Positions 11,889 through 23,158 of a DNA stretch of 64,000 nt are shown piece after piece. The position numbers and the translations under genes are program-made. Below the pieces are notes generated by a model. That model was not told the DNA's origin. It saw only the letters and a list, made by a program, of their open reading frames with translations, and did no database searches. This stretch comes from Tetradesmus obliquus (Eukaryota; Chlorophyta; Chlorophyceae; Sphaeropleales; Scenedesmaceae): assembly GCA_030272155.1 (NCBI GenBank), contig CP126200.1, forward strand, positions 5,096,001 to 5,160,000. Direction: 5' to 3'. Positions within the stretch are counted from its first letter, which is position 1. The number at the start of each line of letters is the position of its first letter.

Positions 11889-11890
<2 letters not shown>
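11059..11890 (-). repeat. Four tandem copies of the p34-like terminal exon
   Basis: Going downstream on the minus strand there are four related blocks, each ending in its own TGA: stops at 11710-11708, 11451-11449, 11177-11175 and 11061-11059. Each encodes versions of MALKLASMWGLG followed by an acidic stretch and ARADGQQQLDV, but with different ends: VCK, VKSI, VRK and (fourth, most diverged) VKNK. Copies 2 and 3 retain a CAG acceptor close to the conserved AAADMA start. All lie upstream of the only TGTAA motif seen (10759-10755), so all may be within the primary transcript. Confidence 0.88.
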
Positions 11891-11950
<60 letters not shown>

Positions 11951-12267
11951 TAGTGCACTGTTGTAACCTCCGCATGGGGTCAATAAGGGCACAGCCAGTG
12001 ATGCCAGAGGCCATGCATGCACTCACGTAAGACCTGGCAACTGCAGTCGCAGCAAGCTACATGCAAAAACAAACATTCATCAGTACTGGGCTGTGTGCAG
12101 TGCAAGCATATCATGTCAGCTAAATACAACACAACAGCCTGCAAGCAGAAGGGAGTATGGCCAGTTGGTGTTGCTGGAAACAGAGTTTGACAGCTCACCC
12201 TGCAGCTGCTTCATCATCTGCTCAAAGTCATCCAAGTCAAGGTCGGCCTCATCCTCATCAGCAGGCG

Positions 12268-12304
<37 letters not shown>

Positions 12305-13213
12305 ACCGTGCTGTGGCTGCCGGTGCGGCGCTGTTTTGCCCCCAACTGCGCCACTGCCTTGCAACAGCTGCATGTCCGCATGCTGTTGCTCCTGCTGCTG
12401 CTGCTGTTCATTTGATGCAACCATGCTGCCGTCTGCTGCTGCCGGTGCTGCAGTTGCGGGTGTCGCACCAGCAGTGCTGCCTGCTGCAGCATCTACAGCA
12501 TCTGCTGCTGCTGCAGGAGCCGGGCTGCCCTGGTCCTTGCTGCCGCTGCTGCTGCTGCCAACACCAGCACCAACTGCTGTTGCTGTTGCAGCGCCACCCC
12601 CGACATCAGGCAGCACCCTAGGCTGCCAGTCCTTTTGCACCATGCCTGGCCACATGTGTGCCTGCAGCACTGCAAGCACACGTGCTGCTCCTTGCTGCTC
12701 TCCATCCAGCTGCAGCGCTATATCCACTGCTGGCTTGCCTGCTGCTGCTTCAACATACTCGTAGCCTTCATCAACACACCAGGCCATGGCTTCCTGCAGC
12801 CACTGCGGCCTGCAGGAGAGGGCTGATGCGCCAGCTGCTGAGTGCTGCTGCAGCGAGTCCGCTTTGTTGGCGACCAGCAGCTTGACTTCTATGCTGTCTG
12901 TATCCCTGGCGTTTGCCCAGCTCTGTACGCTGGCAAATGATGCCTGGCTGTTTGCATCAAAGACAAGCACGAGCGCCTGCAGCTGCTCCCAGGCATCTGG
13001 AGGCAGTTGCTGTTGCTGGTCCTGCTGCTGTGTAGTGATAGCACGGACAGCCACATCTGCTGTGTAGTACTTGGTGTCTAGCCTGAGGCTGTAGTTGGCT
13101 GGGGAAGGTGACTTGGGCTCCGTACATGGCTTGAGAGCACGGATCAATGTGAATTTGCCCACATCAGGGGCGCCAACAAACAAACATGTCGGGTGTGGTG
13201 ATGTTCCCTCCAT
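11708..13213 (-). CDS. AAGAB: AAGAB/p34-like alpha/gamma-adaptin-binding protein
   Basis: Two exons (13213-12199 and 11886-11708, phase 1) give 397 residues, stop TGA. The N-terminal half is a Ras-like GTPase fold. It has a P-loop-like GAPDVGK at residues 14-20, where the usual Ser/Thr after Lys is Phe; DTKYYTADV near 46; VFDANS at 84-89; and the guanine-specificity motif NKAD at 116-119. The order KYY-A-V, VFD, SVQSW, AMAWC-EGYE and a C-terminal LxxLPxxER helix is that of p34/AAGAB, the cytosolic chaperone for assembly of AP-1 and AP-2 adaptor complexes. The middle is Gln/Ala/Ser-rich and disordered. The gene lies head to head with LTN1 only 323 bp away. The C-terminal exon is one of four tandem copies, so the tail used in vivo is uncertain. 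Loss of the P-loop hydroxyl residue suggests weak or no GTP hydrolysis. Confidence 0.82.
11890..11950 (+). repeat. (CAG)n microsatellite, about 20 units
   Basis: On the coding (minus) strand of the p34-like gene this is a CTG run ending directly in the CAG acceptor of the last exon (11887). It therefore takes the place of the polypyrimidine tract. Confidence 0.9.
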
Positions 13214-13536
13214 TTCCAGCTGGCTCTGGCAGGATGACTGCTGTGCAACGATGTGTGCGTAGCAAGTGCAGCTGCAATGCAGTAAAACTGGGTGGGAACG
13301 CAGTTATGCAGTGCCTTGCATCCATGCGCCGAACGAGGCCAGGGCTTTGTGACAGAGCGTGTCACATGACAGTTGCAGTTAGCAAAGCGAGAGAGGACAA
13401 TGAGAGACGTCCTTACCACCTGCTGGTACATCAGTCACTTCCCGTAAGATTGAATGTTCCAGCTACAGTAGCGGGCCGTACTGCAAACGATGCGTGGTGG
13501 GCGGTTGCATTGATCAGTGATCAGCAAGTAGCCACC
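13214..13536. promoter_or_regulatory. Short bidirectional promoter, p34-like gene / LTN1
   Basis: Only 323 bp separate the ATG of the minus-strand p34-like gene (13213) from that of LTN1 (13537). The interval must carry both promoters and 5' UTRs unless there are unseen 5' exons. The LTN1 start has an excellent context (GCCACC before ATGG). No TATA box is evident. Confidence 0.55.
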
Positions 13537-15654
13537 ATGGGAGGCAACAAGGGAGACAGAAAATCTTACAAAGCCACCAGCAGCGCCAAAGCTGCTGAGG
13601 CGTTGGCTGCCAAGGGTGCCGGGACTGCTGGCTTTGGAGGGTACGTGACAGCAGCAGTAGCAAGTCACACTGCCAGTCACGACGCTGCAGAAGCGCCTGC
13701 TTATAGCGCCATGATGCCACCATGACCTTAACTCATAGTATTAATGGTTGGAGTGCGCCTGCAGGTTCTCAGGGCTGCGGCCCGTGGCAGGGTTTGGCTT
13801 TGGGGCACCAGCGGCAGCTGCTGCTGCAGGAGGCGCAGCAGCAGCAGACCCCCTGGAGCTCTCTGCACAGCTGGATGGTGATTTTGCGCAATGCCTGCGG
13901 CATCTGTCCAAGCGGGACACAACCACCAAGATGAAGGCGCTGCAGGTGAGCAGCCACAGTGCAGCATGGCGGTTACGTATCGCAGTTGATGCGCACGTGT
14001 ACTGCTCAGCGCAGCAGACGTCCTGTCTCATCGCAGTAACGTCTACATCGCTCCTGATTTTCTACCTATACTTGCAGCAGCAACATCTGCACAAATCATC
14101 TGTGGTCCGTGCTGGCACTCCTGTTGTTTGTCACTCTTGTCCACAGCGCCCACCCTCCAAACCTCTCCCTGCAAAACCCCTGCAAAACCCTCCTGCAAAC
14201 CCTTCCTGCAAACCCCACCACAGAACCTCCGCGAGCTCATCCCCCAGAAGACAGCCGCTGACCTGGCGCTGCTGCTGCAGCCCTGGGGCTACCAGTTCAA
14301 AAAGCTGCTGCTGGACCCCTCAAAAGCAGTACGGTCAGAGGCAGCAGCCATCATGGCAGCTGTGGGCTCTGCAGTGGGCAAAGGCTTACTGCCTCAACTA
14401 AAGGGCTTACTGGGGCCATGGTACCTGGCGTACTTTGATCCTTATCCTGATGTTGCGGGTGCTGCCAAGCGCTCGCTGGCAGAGGTGTTTCCTGGCAAGA
14501 AGCAGGCGGACGCGCTGCTGTATTGCAGGTGAGCAGAGAGAGGGGGTTGAGGGTGGGTGAGGTTGCTGCAGGTGGGGTGGCAGAAAGCAGCGGACGCGCT
14601 GCTGTACTGCAGGTGAGCAGAGATTGAGGCGTGGGGGGTGCGGGTGGGTGAGGTTGCTGCAGATTGGGTGGCAGGAAGCAGGCGGATGCTTTGCTGTACT
14701 GCAGGTGAGGGTGTGATGGGCTGGGCTGAGGGATGGGCTTTACTTCCACAGGCTGCATGTTCCTCAAGATCAAATGCCATCTTCATGTGACCCTGTGGGG
14801 GTAACAAAATCGCCAGTGACCACACGCCTGTACTGGAGCAGAAGGCTTGCATGGTGGCAGGTGGCAGGGGTGGGGCTGTGCGGCATCTTTGCTTTGGCTG
14901 GAGCAGTACTGCAACTGATGTCCACTCCGTGTGCTCACAACAGCAGTTGTCTGGCGGCCACTTTGCACATCTTCCATGCTGGAGAAAGCCAGAAGATGGG
15001 GCCCGCAAAAGCCTTGTGTTGCTGAGCGTTGCTCCTCTGCCACATGCTGCTTGCTGTGCTTGCGTTGCCTGCCTTGCATCTGTCTGAGGTCTGGGGTGCT
15101 CAGCCATCAGCAGCTGCCTGCTAAGTAATGCCCAGAGGTTGGGCCATGATAAGCCTCTTCCTGAGTGTTGTTCATGTGCCACATGCTGCTGGGTGTCTGT
15201 GCTTGCCGCAGGTCTGAGGTGCTCGGCCACATCTGCAGCTGCCTGGCAGCAACCCCCCAAAGCTTAGGCGATGCCCGCAAAGACACACCAGAGGAACTGG
15301 AAGAGCGCCACGAGCGCATCACAGCAGCAAGCCTTTCGGCAGCAGCAGCACTACTCAGCACGCTGCAGCAGCAAGAGCAGGAGCAGCAGCAGGATGCGGC
15401 TGCATCCGCAGCAGCGGCAGCAGCGGTGGAGGAGGTTTCCTGCAAGCTTGATGAAGTCTTGCAAGCACCTGGGTTCTTCAAAAAGCAGCTGGGCTCGAAG
15501 AGTGTGGTGGTGCGGCGTGCAGCGTATGGGCTTGTGCGCAGCTTGGCTGCTGGCACGCCGCAGCTGCTGCGCGGCTGCCAGGCTGCTGCTGCGCCTGCTG
15601 TGCTGGGCGCTCTGCAGGTGCGCTGGTACTGGGAGTTAGGCAGGCGCTGCCAGG

Positions 15655-15686
<32 letters not shown>

Positions 15687-16320
15687 ATGTGAAGCGTGTG
15701 CGGTGCTGCAGAAGGGGGTGGCTTGCATGCTGCAGCAGCTCTGGCATAGTGGCATGTGGCCTGTGCAGTTCCTTGCCTTGCTGTGTTGGTTTAACTCGCG
15801 GCGATGTCGCCACACTTGCGCGCTACAGCTAGCATACATTCCTCTATGTGGCAGATGCTACGTGGTTACAGCCAAACCACTAACGCTGCCCTTGATGGTG
15901 CCGCTCCTGCTTGTTTACTGTAACAACGTTGTGGCTTTCTGCTTGCAGGAAAAGGACGCCAGCAACCACCCAGCCATGTGGGAGATGCTGCTCGCCTTCA
16001 TCACCAGCCAGCAGCCAGACTGCTGGGCAGCCATCAACATGCAGAAGGCCTTCTCGCCGCGCCTGCTGGCCCTGTTACGGCACGGCTGCTACGGATCTGC
16101 AGCCAACTCACTGCCCGCGCTGCTGCCGCTGATGGCGCTGCTGCCGCGGCAGCTACCTGGCTTCCAGCCGCTGCTGCTGCTGGATGCGGTGCTGGAGGCA
16201 GTGTGGGCGGGGCTGCAGCATTGCTCGGGTAGTCAGGCTGCAAGGGCGGCTAGCGCGGCAGCATATCAGGAGGTGCTTGCGTGGGGCCTGCGCAATGCTG
16301 GCAGCCTGGCGCAATCTGGC

Positions 16321-16355
<35 letters not shown>

Positions 16356-19300
16356 GGAAGAAGGGGCTGGTGATGCAGCTGGAGGCCTGAGGGGTGCTTG
16401 CCAGCAGCTGCTGCTGCAGGGTCACTTTGTTAGCCTGCTGGACTTGGCAGTTGGCGGCAGCGGGGCAGATGCCCAGCTAGCTGCAGGCATTGTGCAGGAG
16501 CTGCTGCTGGCTCAGTGCAGCAGCAGCAGCAGCAGCACAACAACTGCAGCAGCAGCAGGTGACGGCAGCCTGGAGGGTCAGCTGCAGCAGCTGTCATGTT
16601 CAGAGCAGCAGCCTGTGCAGTTACAGGTGCTGCTAGATGCTCTCGGAGCAGCAGCAAGCAAGCACCTTATCGCAGCTGTGGATGCAGCACAGGGCGCAGC
16701 ACATGACGGCACGGGCGCAGCACCAGCAGCAGCTGCTGCTGCTGCAGGTGGTGCCAGCAGCGCCGCCACAGTCTGTGCCAGGCTGCAGCAGCTGTTTGAT
16801 GCGCTAGCTGATGCTGGCGGGTCAGCGCTACACAGCCAGGCAGCTGCCAGCAGCCTTGCGGGCTGCTGCTGCGCTGCGCTGCTGCCGCTGTTGCAGGCTG
16901 GCCGGCCACTGCCTGCTGCTGCGAGTCAACTGGCTGCGCGACTGATCAGGGAGTACCCATCAGCAGCAGCAGCAGCAGCAACACCTCTGCAGCCTGCTGA
17001 TGCATCAACAGCATCAGCAGCAGCCAGTGGTGACAGCAGCATTGCAGCACTTGTGCGCATGGGCTTAGCCAGTTGCCGCAGTGGCAGCCAGCTGTCGGCT
17101 GCTGACTCAGACCTGCTGCTAAGCTGCATTGCAGGCGCCACAGACACAGCAGCAGCATGGGGTGCAGTGCTCAGCCTGATCACTGCAGATGCAGAGGCAT
17201 CTGGCAGTGCTGTTGCGGGCTGGAGGTTTCTGGATGCCCTGCTGCGGGGTTTTGCAAGCAGTGCAAACCCTGCAGGGGCTGCAGACCCTGGCTGGAGCCA
17301 TCCGCAGCTCGATGCGTTAGTAACGCAGCTGACACAGCAGCTGTGTGCAGCAGAGGTGGCAGCAGCAGTGGAGTGGTCGTCGCACAAGCAGCAGGCGGCA
17401 GCAGCCTCCTTGCTGGGCTGCTGCCTAGGCGCAAATGAGCAGCAGCAGGTGCTGCTCAGTCACCCTGCACTGGAAGCAGCTCTAGCTAATGTAGCAGCAA
17501 CACTAGGGGCGGCACAGCAGATGCTGCAAGAGGGCTGTGCCAGCCAGGATCAGCAGGCTGTTGCCGAAGCAGCAGCCGTATGTGTTTCAGCGCTGCGTAT
17601 GGCACTCGCGTCCAGCGGCCGCGCACAGGACCGCAGCAGTAGCAGCAGCAGCACGCGCAGCAGCAGCATCTGGGCCCTCCAGCCGGCGCAGCTGGTACAG
17701 CTGCTGCTGCTGCTGGCTCAGCTGTCTTGGGGAGGGCGTGATGAGCTGCGTCTGCCAGCTGGGCAGTATGAGGAAGATTGTGAGGAATCAATCGGTGACA
17801 GGTCATCAGATGAAGGCGGCGGCAGCAGCAGTGCAGGCAGCAGCAGCAGCAGTGATGATGACAGCAGCAGCGACCTTGGCCTAGATGAAGATGGTGCTGG
17901 CAGTGAAGGGGATGCAGTAGGTGCTGCTGCAGCTGCTGCTGATGCAGCCGGAACTGGTACAGTTAGCGGCAGCAGCAGCGACAGAAGCGCGTGGGGAGTG
18001 CTGCAGCAAGCAGCAGCGCGTGTGTGGGATGCAGATCAGCTGTCATCTGCGATTGATGACCTCCCTTCTGAGCAGGGGCAGCAGCTGGTGGCGCAGCTGC
18101 AGCAGCTGCTGCAGCAGGGCCTATCAGCAGCAGCAGCAGCAAGTGGAGAAGCAGCTGGAAGAATAGCTGCAGCAGTCGAGTCGGGCCTTAGGTGCGGCAA
18201 CCGGGCAGCTGTTGTGCTCTCAGGCTTGGACGGCAGGCAGTGGCAGCAGCAGGAACTGGTGCAGCAGCTGCTGGCAGCCGGCAATGATTGGCAGCGCTGG
18301 GGCAGCAGCAAGCCTGAGGTGCAAGGGCACCTCAGCAGCAGCAGCAGCAGCAGCACGTACGGCGGCATAGACAATGCAGTGCAAGCACTCATGGTCACGT
18401 TTAGCTCAGTGCTAGTGCTGAATGTTGGATGTGCAGTTATGCTGCCGCTGCAGAGCAATGTTAGCCACAGTAAAGAAAGCAGCAGCACCACTCAGTGGCT
18501 GCTCCTGGAGCTTCTGTGCACTGCAACAGCCCTGACAGCAGCAGGCAATGCAGCAGCTGCACATCAGCATGAACAGCTGCTGCACTGTGTGCCTGCAGCA
18601 GCGGCAGCAGCTGAGCAGTACCTGCTGCGCAATGCATCCAGGGGTGGCAGCAGATCAGCTGCAGCAGCAGCCAGAACTGCGCTTGCTGACACTCTGGCAT
18701 CGCTGCTGTCAGCAGCCCAGGCAGCAGCAGCAGCAGCAGCAGGATCCAGCAGCGATGGCAGCGACACCACCTGCACGGTGTACTGCAGTACGCTGACTGC
18801 GCTGCTGCAGCAGGCAGTGGAGGCTGTGACTGTCAGGCCAGCTGCAGCACAGCAGTTGCTGCCTGTCCTGCAAGCATTCTGCAGCAGCAAGCTTGCTGCT
18901 GCTGCAAGCAGCTACACGCAGGTTCCAGAAGCCTCCTCCTCTTCAGCAGCAGCAGCAGCAGTGAATGCGCCTGCCCCAGCATGGGTACTCACTCAGCTGC
19001 TTGAGGTGCTCTCAGCAGCATTCAGGTTTGCAGGGCAAGAGTGTGTGACAGCAGCAGGGCTCAGCCAGCTGTCAGTAGGGTTTGTCAACAAAGCCCTCGC
19101 ACTAGACCCTAGCGCAGCACAAGATGGCAGCAGCAGCAGCAGCAGTGCGCAGCAGCATCTGGAGCTGCTGCAGCTGTCAGTTGCTTGCTTTCCCTTGCAG
19201 CACAGCCATGGTCAGGGCAGCCATCACCACCACCACCACACACGGCAGCAGCAGCAGCTGGCAGCTGGCAGCAGCACTGCACTGGAGCGACAGGCACTCA

Positions 19301-22213
19301 CAGCGCTGCTGCGCCATGCCTGCAGTACAAGCAGTACAACCACATCAAGCAGTACAGCTGGCGGTACAGCTGGCAGTACAGTTGAGCTGCTGTGCCGGCT
19401 GCAGCTGTGCTGTGTGTGCTACTGCTGGCAGGACATGTCAGCAGCAGAGTGGCACGTGGTGCTGCGCGACTGCCAGTCAAGGCTGTCAAGCACTCGGCGG
19501 GAGTTTGAGCGAGCGGCTGGCAGCTTAGCTGGTGCTGCATGTGCAGCAGCGCAGCAGCTGACAGCCGCAATAGCATCGGACGGCGTTATGACGCCCGCTA
19601 CGGCGGTTGAGATGTTACGGAAGCTTTCAAGCCGCGGTGTGCTGCAGCGACAGGCAGCTGTTTCAGGACAGCTGGCAGCAGCAGCGCAGCAAGCCGTAGA
19701 AGGCCTGTCGCTGCCGCTGCTGCGGCTGGGGCTGCAGCTGCTGGCAGCGGTGCTGCAGCTTCAGCCGCAGATCCAGGCTGCAGGCAGGGCGCCGCAGCTT
19801 GACCTTGCATTGTCATCTGCTTGGCGCGAGCTGCTGCTGATTGTGCTGGCGTTAGGTGGGGCGCTTGCAGTTAGCAGCAGCTGCGGCAGCGCAGTGTCTG
19901 GCGTGCTGATGCAATGCCTTGAAGGCCAGGCAGCAGCATGGCAGCTGCTGTCTAGGTGCTGCCCTGTCGGCACTGAGCAGCAGGAGACAGTAGCGCAGGT
20001 GCTGGCAGCAGCAGATGAGCGGGCTGAGATGCTGGGAGTGGATGGAGTCAGCAGCTGCCTTGCCCTGCTGCAGGCGCCGCTGCAGCATCACGCCGCTGCC
20101 CCCAGCCAGCTGCAGCAGCAGCAGGCTGGTGCTGCTGCTGCAGCAGACAGGCATGCAGTGGAGCCTTTGCAGCAGATGGCATGGCAGCTGCTGCTGCACC
20201 CGGCCAGCCTATTCGGCATTACGCATGCAGCAGCAGCTGCCGAAACTGACGCCGCAGAGTCTGAGATCCTCCCAGAGTTTGGTGTGAATGATGATGCGCT
20301 TGCATTCCTAGTGCAGGTTGGGTTGCGGCCGGGTATGGCAGCAGGGCTTACACACGTTAAGCCCTGGCAGGGGCACCTGCTGTGCTGGGCGCTGCTGCTG
20401 GCACACATCGCGCAGCTGACAGCACCAGGCAGCAAAACCAAGAGCTCGGCCGCTGCGCAGAGGAGCCTCACACAAGCGCTGAGAGATGTGCCGGAGTTGG
20501 TGCCTCAGCTGCTAGATAGGGTGGTGAGCTTAATGGGCTTAGGCGGCAGCAGCAAGGCTGCTGCTGCTGCTGCTGCCGCTGCTGCTGCCGCTGACCCAGC
20601 AGCAGCAGGAAAAGATGGCGGAAGCAGCAGCAGCGCGCTTGCAGCTGTTGATCCAACAGCAGGAGCTGCAGCAGCTGGCCTGTCTGTTGCGCAGCAGGTG
20701 GCGCTGTCAGCAAAGCTGCAGCAGCTAGGTACTGGATCAGCAGCAGCAGCACTAGCAGGTGACACCTGGGAACTTGCTGCTGCACTGCGGGCCCTGGGGC
20801 TGCCCCACACACACTCAAGCTGGCGGCTGCTGGCTGCTGCGCTGTACCGCTCAGTGCTGCAGCAGCTGCCAGCCAGCGCACGGCTGTGGTTCAGTGACTT
20901 GCGGGACCGCTCCCGGCTAGCTGCAGTCGAAAGCTACACTACGCGCTTTGAGTCGCCCGCGCTGCTAGCAGCAGAGTTTGCGGCGATTCGGCGCGATGCA
21001 GGGGGTGCAAGTGGCGAGGTTGGCGGCAGCTGCAGCTTCAGGGTTCGTGCCAGCCCTGCGGCGCGTGAGGTTACTGCTGTGCTTGAGATTGAGGATGGGG
21101 CAACGCTGGAGCTGCAGGTCAAGCTGCCTGCTGCTGCGCCACTGCGGGCGGCGGAGGTGGAGTGCAGGAACAAGGTGGGTATTTGATTGTGTGGTGGGGT
21201 TTGGACGTGCGTTTGTAGCAGTGATATGCACGGGTTGTTTGGTTGCTTGTTCTGCACGGGGTGTATTGCTGTCACATGCCGTCCTGCTGCTCAATTTGCC
21301 GCATACATGCTGAATAGCGCAACCTCCTGCAGGGGGGCATCAAGGGCGGCCGGCTGCGCAAGTGGCTGCATCTGTTGCCTTGTGCACCGTCCTCCTTGGT
21401 GAATCCGCCTTCAATCAGTTCTCTTGCCGCATTCATCTTGCCTCGCGCCTTGCAGGTGGGCATCAAGGACGGACGGCTGCGCAAGTGGCTGCTGAGCATC
21501 GCGGTGTTCCTGCTGCCAACCACTCTTGCTTCACTGCACACTGTTGTCGCATCTCATATGCCGAACCCGCAGGTGGGCATCAAGGACGGGCGGCTGCGCA
21601 AGTGGCTGCTGAGCATCGCGGTGTTCCTGCGCAACCAGAACCAGGGGCTGCTGCAGGCGCTGGCGCTGTGGAAGGCCAACCTGGCGCAGGAGTTTGCGGG
21701 CGTGGAGCCCTGCCTGGTGTGCATGTGCGTCATCTCCACAGTCAACGGCCAGGTGAGGAGGCTGTGTGCTACTGTCTGCTGTGCTGCTATGTGTGCTGTG
21801 TGTGTGCTGTATGAGTGCTATGTTCTGGCCCTGCCTGGCGAGCATGTGCGTCATCTTTGATTGTTGACGGCCAGGTGAGGGTGTTTCTGCTGCTTATCTG
21901 TTCGCACCAGCTGGCACTGCCACTGGCGTCTGTGTTAGGGAGCATTGGTTACAGCACGCGCAAAGCATCTTCAGGGCTGCAGCCCACCATCATGTGTGCA
22001 GCACAACGCATTATGTTCTGTTGTATACCGCTTCTGAGCTGAGGCATGTTATCTGCTGCTGCTGCTTGCTGCTGCTGCTTGCTGCTGTGTGTGCTGCAGC
22101 TGCCGCGGCTCAGCTGCCGCCACTGCCACGTGTCCTTCCACCCGGCCTGCCTGTACAAGTGGTTTAGGTCCTCCGGCAAGTCCAACTGTGTGCATTGCCA
22201 GAACCCCTGGTAG
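13537..22213 (+). CDS. LTN1: Listerin E3 ubiquitin-protein ligase
   Basis: Seven exons: 13537-13640, 13765-13945, 14224-14528, 15212-15617, 15949-21174, 21573-21752 and 22100-22213; 2,171 residues, stop TAG. The N-terminus matches listerin: MGG start, a GFGG turn, then LRHLSKRDTTTKMKAL, LIPQKTAA and a run of HEAT-like helices. Exon 5 (1,742 codons) is the HEAT solenoid, heavily interrupted by Ala, Ser and Gln runs. The C-terminus has the RWD-like linker and a RING-CH-type finger with Cys2121, Cys2124, Cys2140, Cys2143, His2148, Cys2151, Cys2164 and Cys2167 in the listerin order (FHPACLYKWF between). Listerin binds stalled 60S subunits and ubiquitinates the nascent chain. The protein is several hundred residues longer than plant or animal listerins because of the inserted homopolymers. 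Introns 3, 5 and 6 carry exon echoes. Confidence 0.93.
14495..14715 (+). repeat. Donor-side echoes of LTN1 exon 3 (three copies)
   Basis: The exon end encoding KKQADALLYC plus the donor GTGAGC (14529) recurs at about 14583-14613 and 14672-14705. Both copies end in CTGTACTGCAG followed by GTGAGC or GTGAGG. The intervening intron sequence (GTGGGTGAGGTTGCTGCAG) is part of the ~91-bp unit. Splicing from a downstream copy would add a frame-dependent insertion. Confidence 0.88.
15039..15275 (+). repeat. Acceptor-side echo of LTN1 exon 4
   Basis: The end of intron 3 and the start of exon 4 (GCCACATGCTGCT...TCTGAGGTGCTCGGCCA, exon from 15212) are preceded at 15039-15135 by a diverged copy with the same order of blocks (GCCACATGCTGCT...TCTGAGGTCTGGGGTGCTC...AGCAGCTGCCTG). 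The copy has lost its clean AG and has a frameshift, so it looks older than the exon 6 echoes. Confidence 0.7.
21318..21885 (+). repeat. Echoes on both sides of LTN1 exon 6
   Basis: The true exon 6 starts at 21573. Upstream copies of its acceptor and first codons begin at 21456 (VGIKDGRLRKWLLSIAVFL, differing from the real exon in this stretch only by GGA for GGG) and at 21333 (GGIKGGRLRKWL, then diverged). Downstream of the true donor (21753) the exon end is echoed at about 21842-21873 (GCATGTGCGTCATCT...GACGGCCAG, then GTGAGG). One exon thus has three acceptor-type and two donor-type copies. Confidence 0.9.
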
Positions 22214-22447
22214 CACTGAGGCCGTGAGAGGAGGCCTGTTCAGCAGCTTAGCTAAGCTATAGTGGCATTGGGCCGTCTGCTGGCACAGCGGCCAGTTGAG
22301 CGCAGCCGTTGGGTGAAGCGGCTTGCTGCTGTGTGTGGCTGGTGCATCGTTTGCTTGCGGTGTGCTTGTGTGCGTGCCCATGCCTGTCTCTGGCGACCTG
22401 GCGCGCTGCTTGTTTTGGCAGCATTGCAGGTTACTGGATGAACCATG

Positions 22448-22452
22448 TGTAA
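22448..22452 (+). terminator. LTN1: TGTAA polyadenylation motif for LTN1
   Basis: The TGTAA pentamer is the common green-algal polyadenylation signal. It is placed about 235 bp after the LTN1 stop codon. Confidence 0.5.
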
Positions 22453-22868
22453 CAACTGTATTGTTTGGCGCAGCTAGCTGCTGTCAAGGTTTAGGATGCT
22501 CAACAGAAGCTGCAGTGAAGTTACGCTTAGCGCTAGACCTAGAAGCGCACCGGAGTATCCTTGGCCGAAAGTGCTGCAGTGTGACTCCTTGGAAGGTCAT
22601 CTAGACAGCTGGAAGGTCATCGCCAGGTCACCCGCATGCCATGTGTATACATGGACCTGGTGATCAGGTCAGCTGTACAACTAAATACGCGAAAGAAAGA
22701 ACAGCCCGGCATCAACGGAGTCTGTGTACCCCATATACCAGCTACTTGTGAGTCAGGTGCATACCAGCAGTGGCGCTGTAAATGGGGTGGATGACGCTGC
22801 CGCAGCGTGTATGGAATCCACACACCATATGACCGCAACATGCCAGCACATGCCAGATATGCAGCGTC

Positions 22869-22873
22869 TTACA
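22869..22873 (-). terminator. TGTAA polyadenylation motif for the TMEM132-like gene
   Basis: TTACA on the plus strand, so TGTAA on the transcript, about 290 bp past the stop at 23159. Confidence 0.45.
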
Positions 22874-23158
22874 GTTTCACACTGAAACGTGCCAAATACA
22901 GAATGAAAAAAATCAATGATGCAGGCGAGTGTAAACAATAAGCTGACAAGTGCTAAATGGTTATAAAGTACTTGCAGCAGGCCGCTGCATCTGTAGTTTG
23001 CAACTGCTTCACTTCTGAAAACCCCCCTTCAATATGCTCAAATGTATAACTATGAAAATGCAGCAGTCTAGGCATGGAGGAAAGGCAGGATACTCATTGT
23101 ACGAGGGTTTAGGTGCATGCATCGCTTATGCTGCTGCCGCTGCAAAAATGCAACCGCC

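Larger units (their letters stand above)
22214..23158. other. Convergent 3' region, LTN1 and TMEM132-like gene
   Basis: Contains the LTN1 3' UTR with TGTAA at 22448-22452, about 235 bp after the stop, and the 3' UTR of the minus-strand gene with a reverse TGTAA at 22873-22869, about 290 bp past its stop. The part from 22600 to 23000 is A/T-richer and nearly free of triplet repeats. No gene was seen. Confidence 0.5.

Noticed and set aside
16034-20881. Many antisense open frames (up to ~150 codons) opposite LTN1 exon 5
   Set aside because: Composition mirrors the GCA/AGC runs of the sense strand; no motifs or consistent starts.
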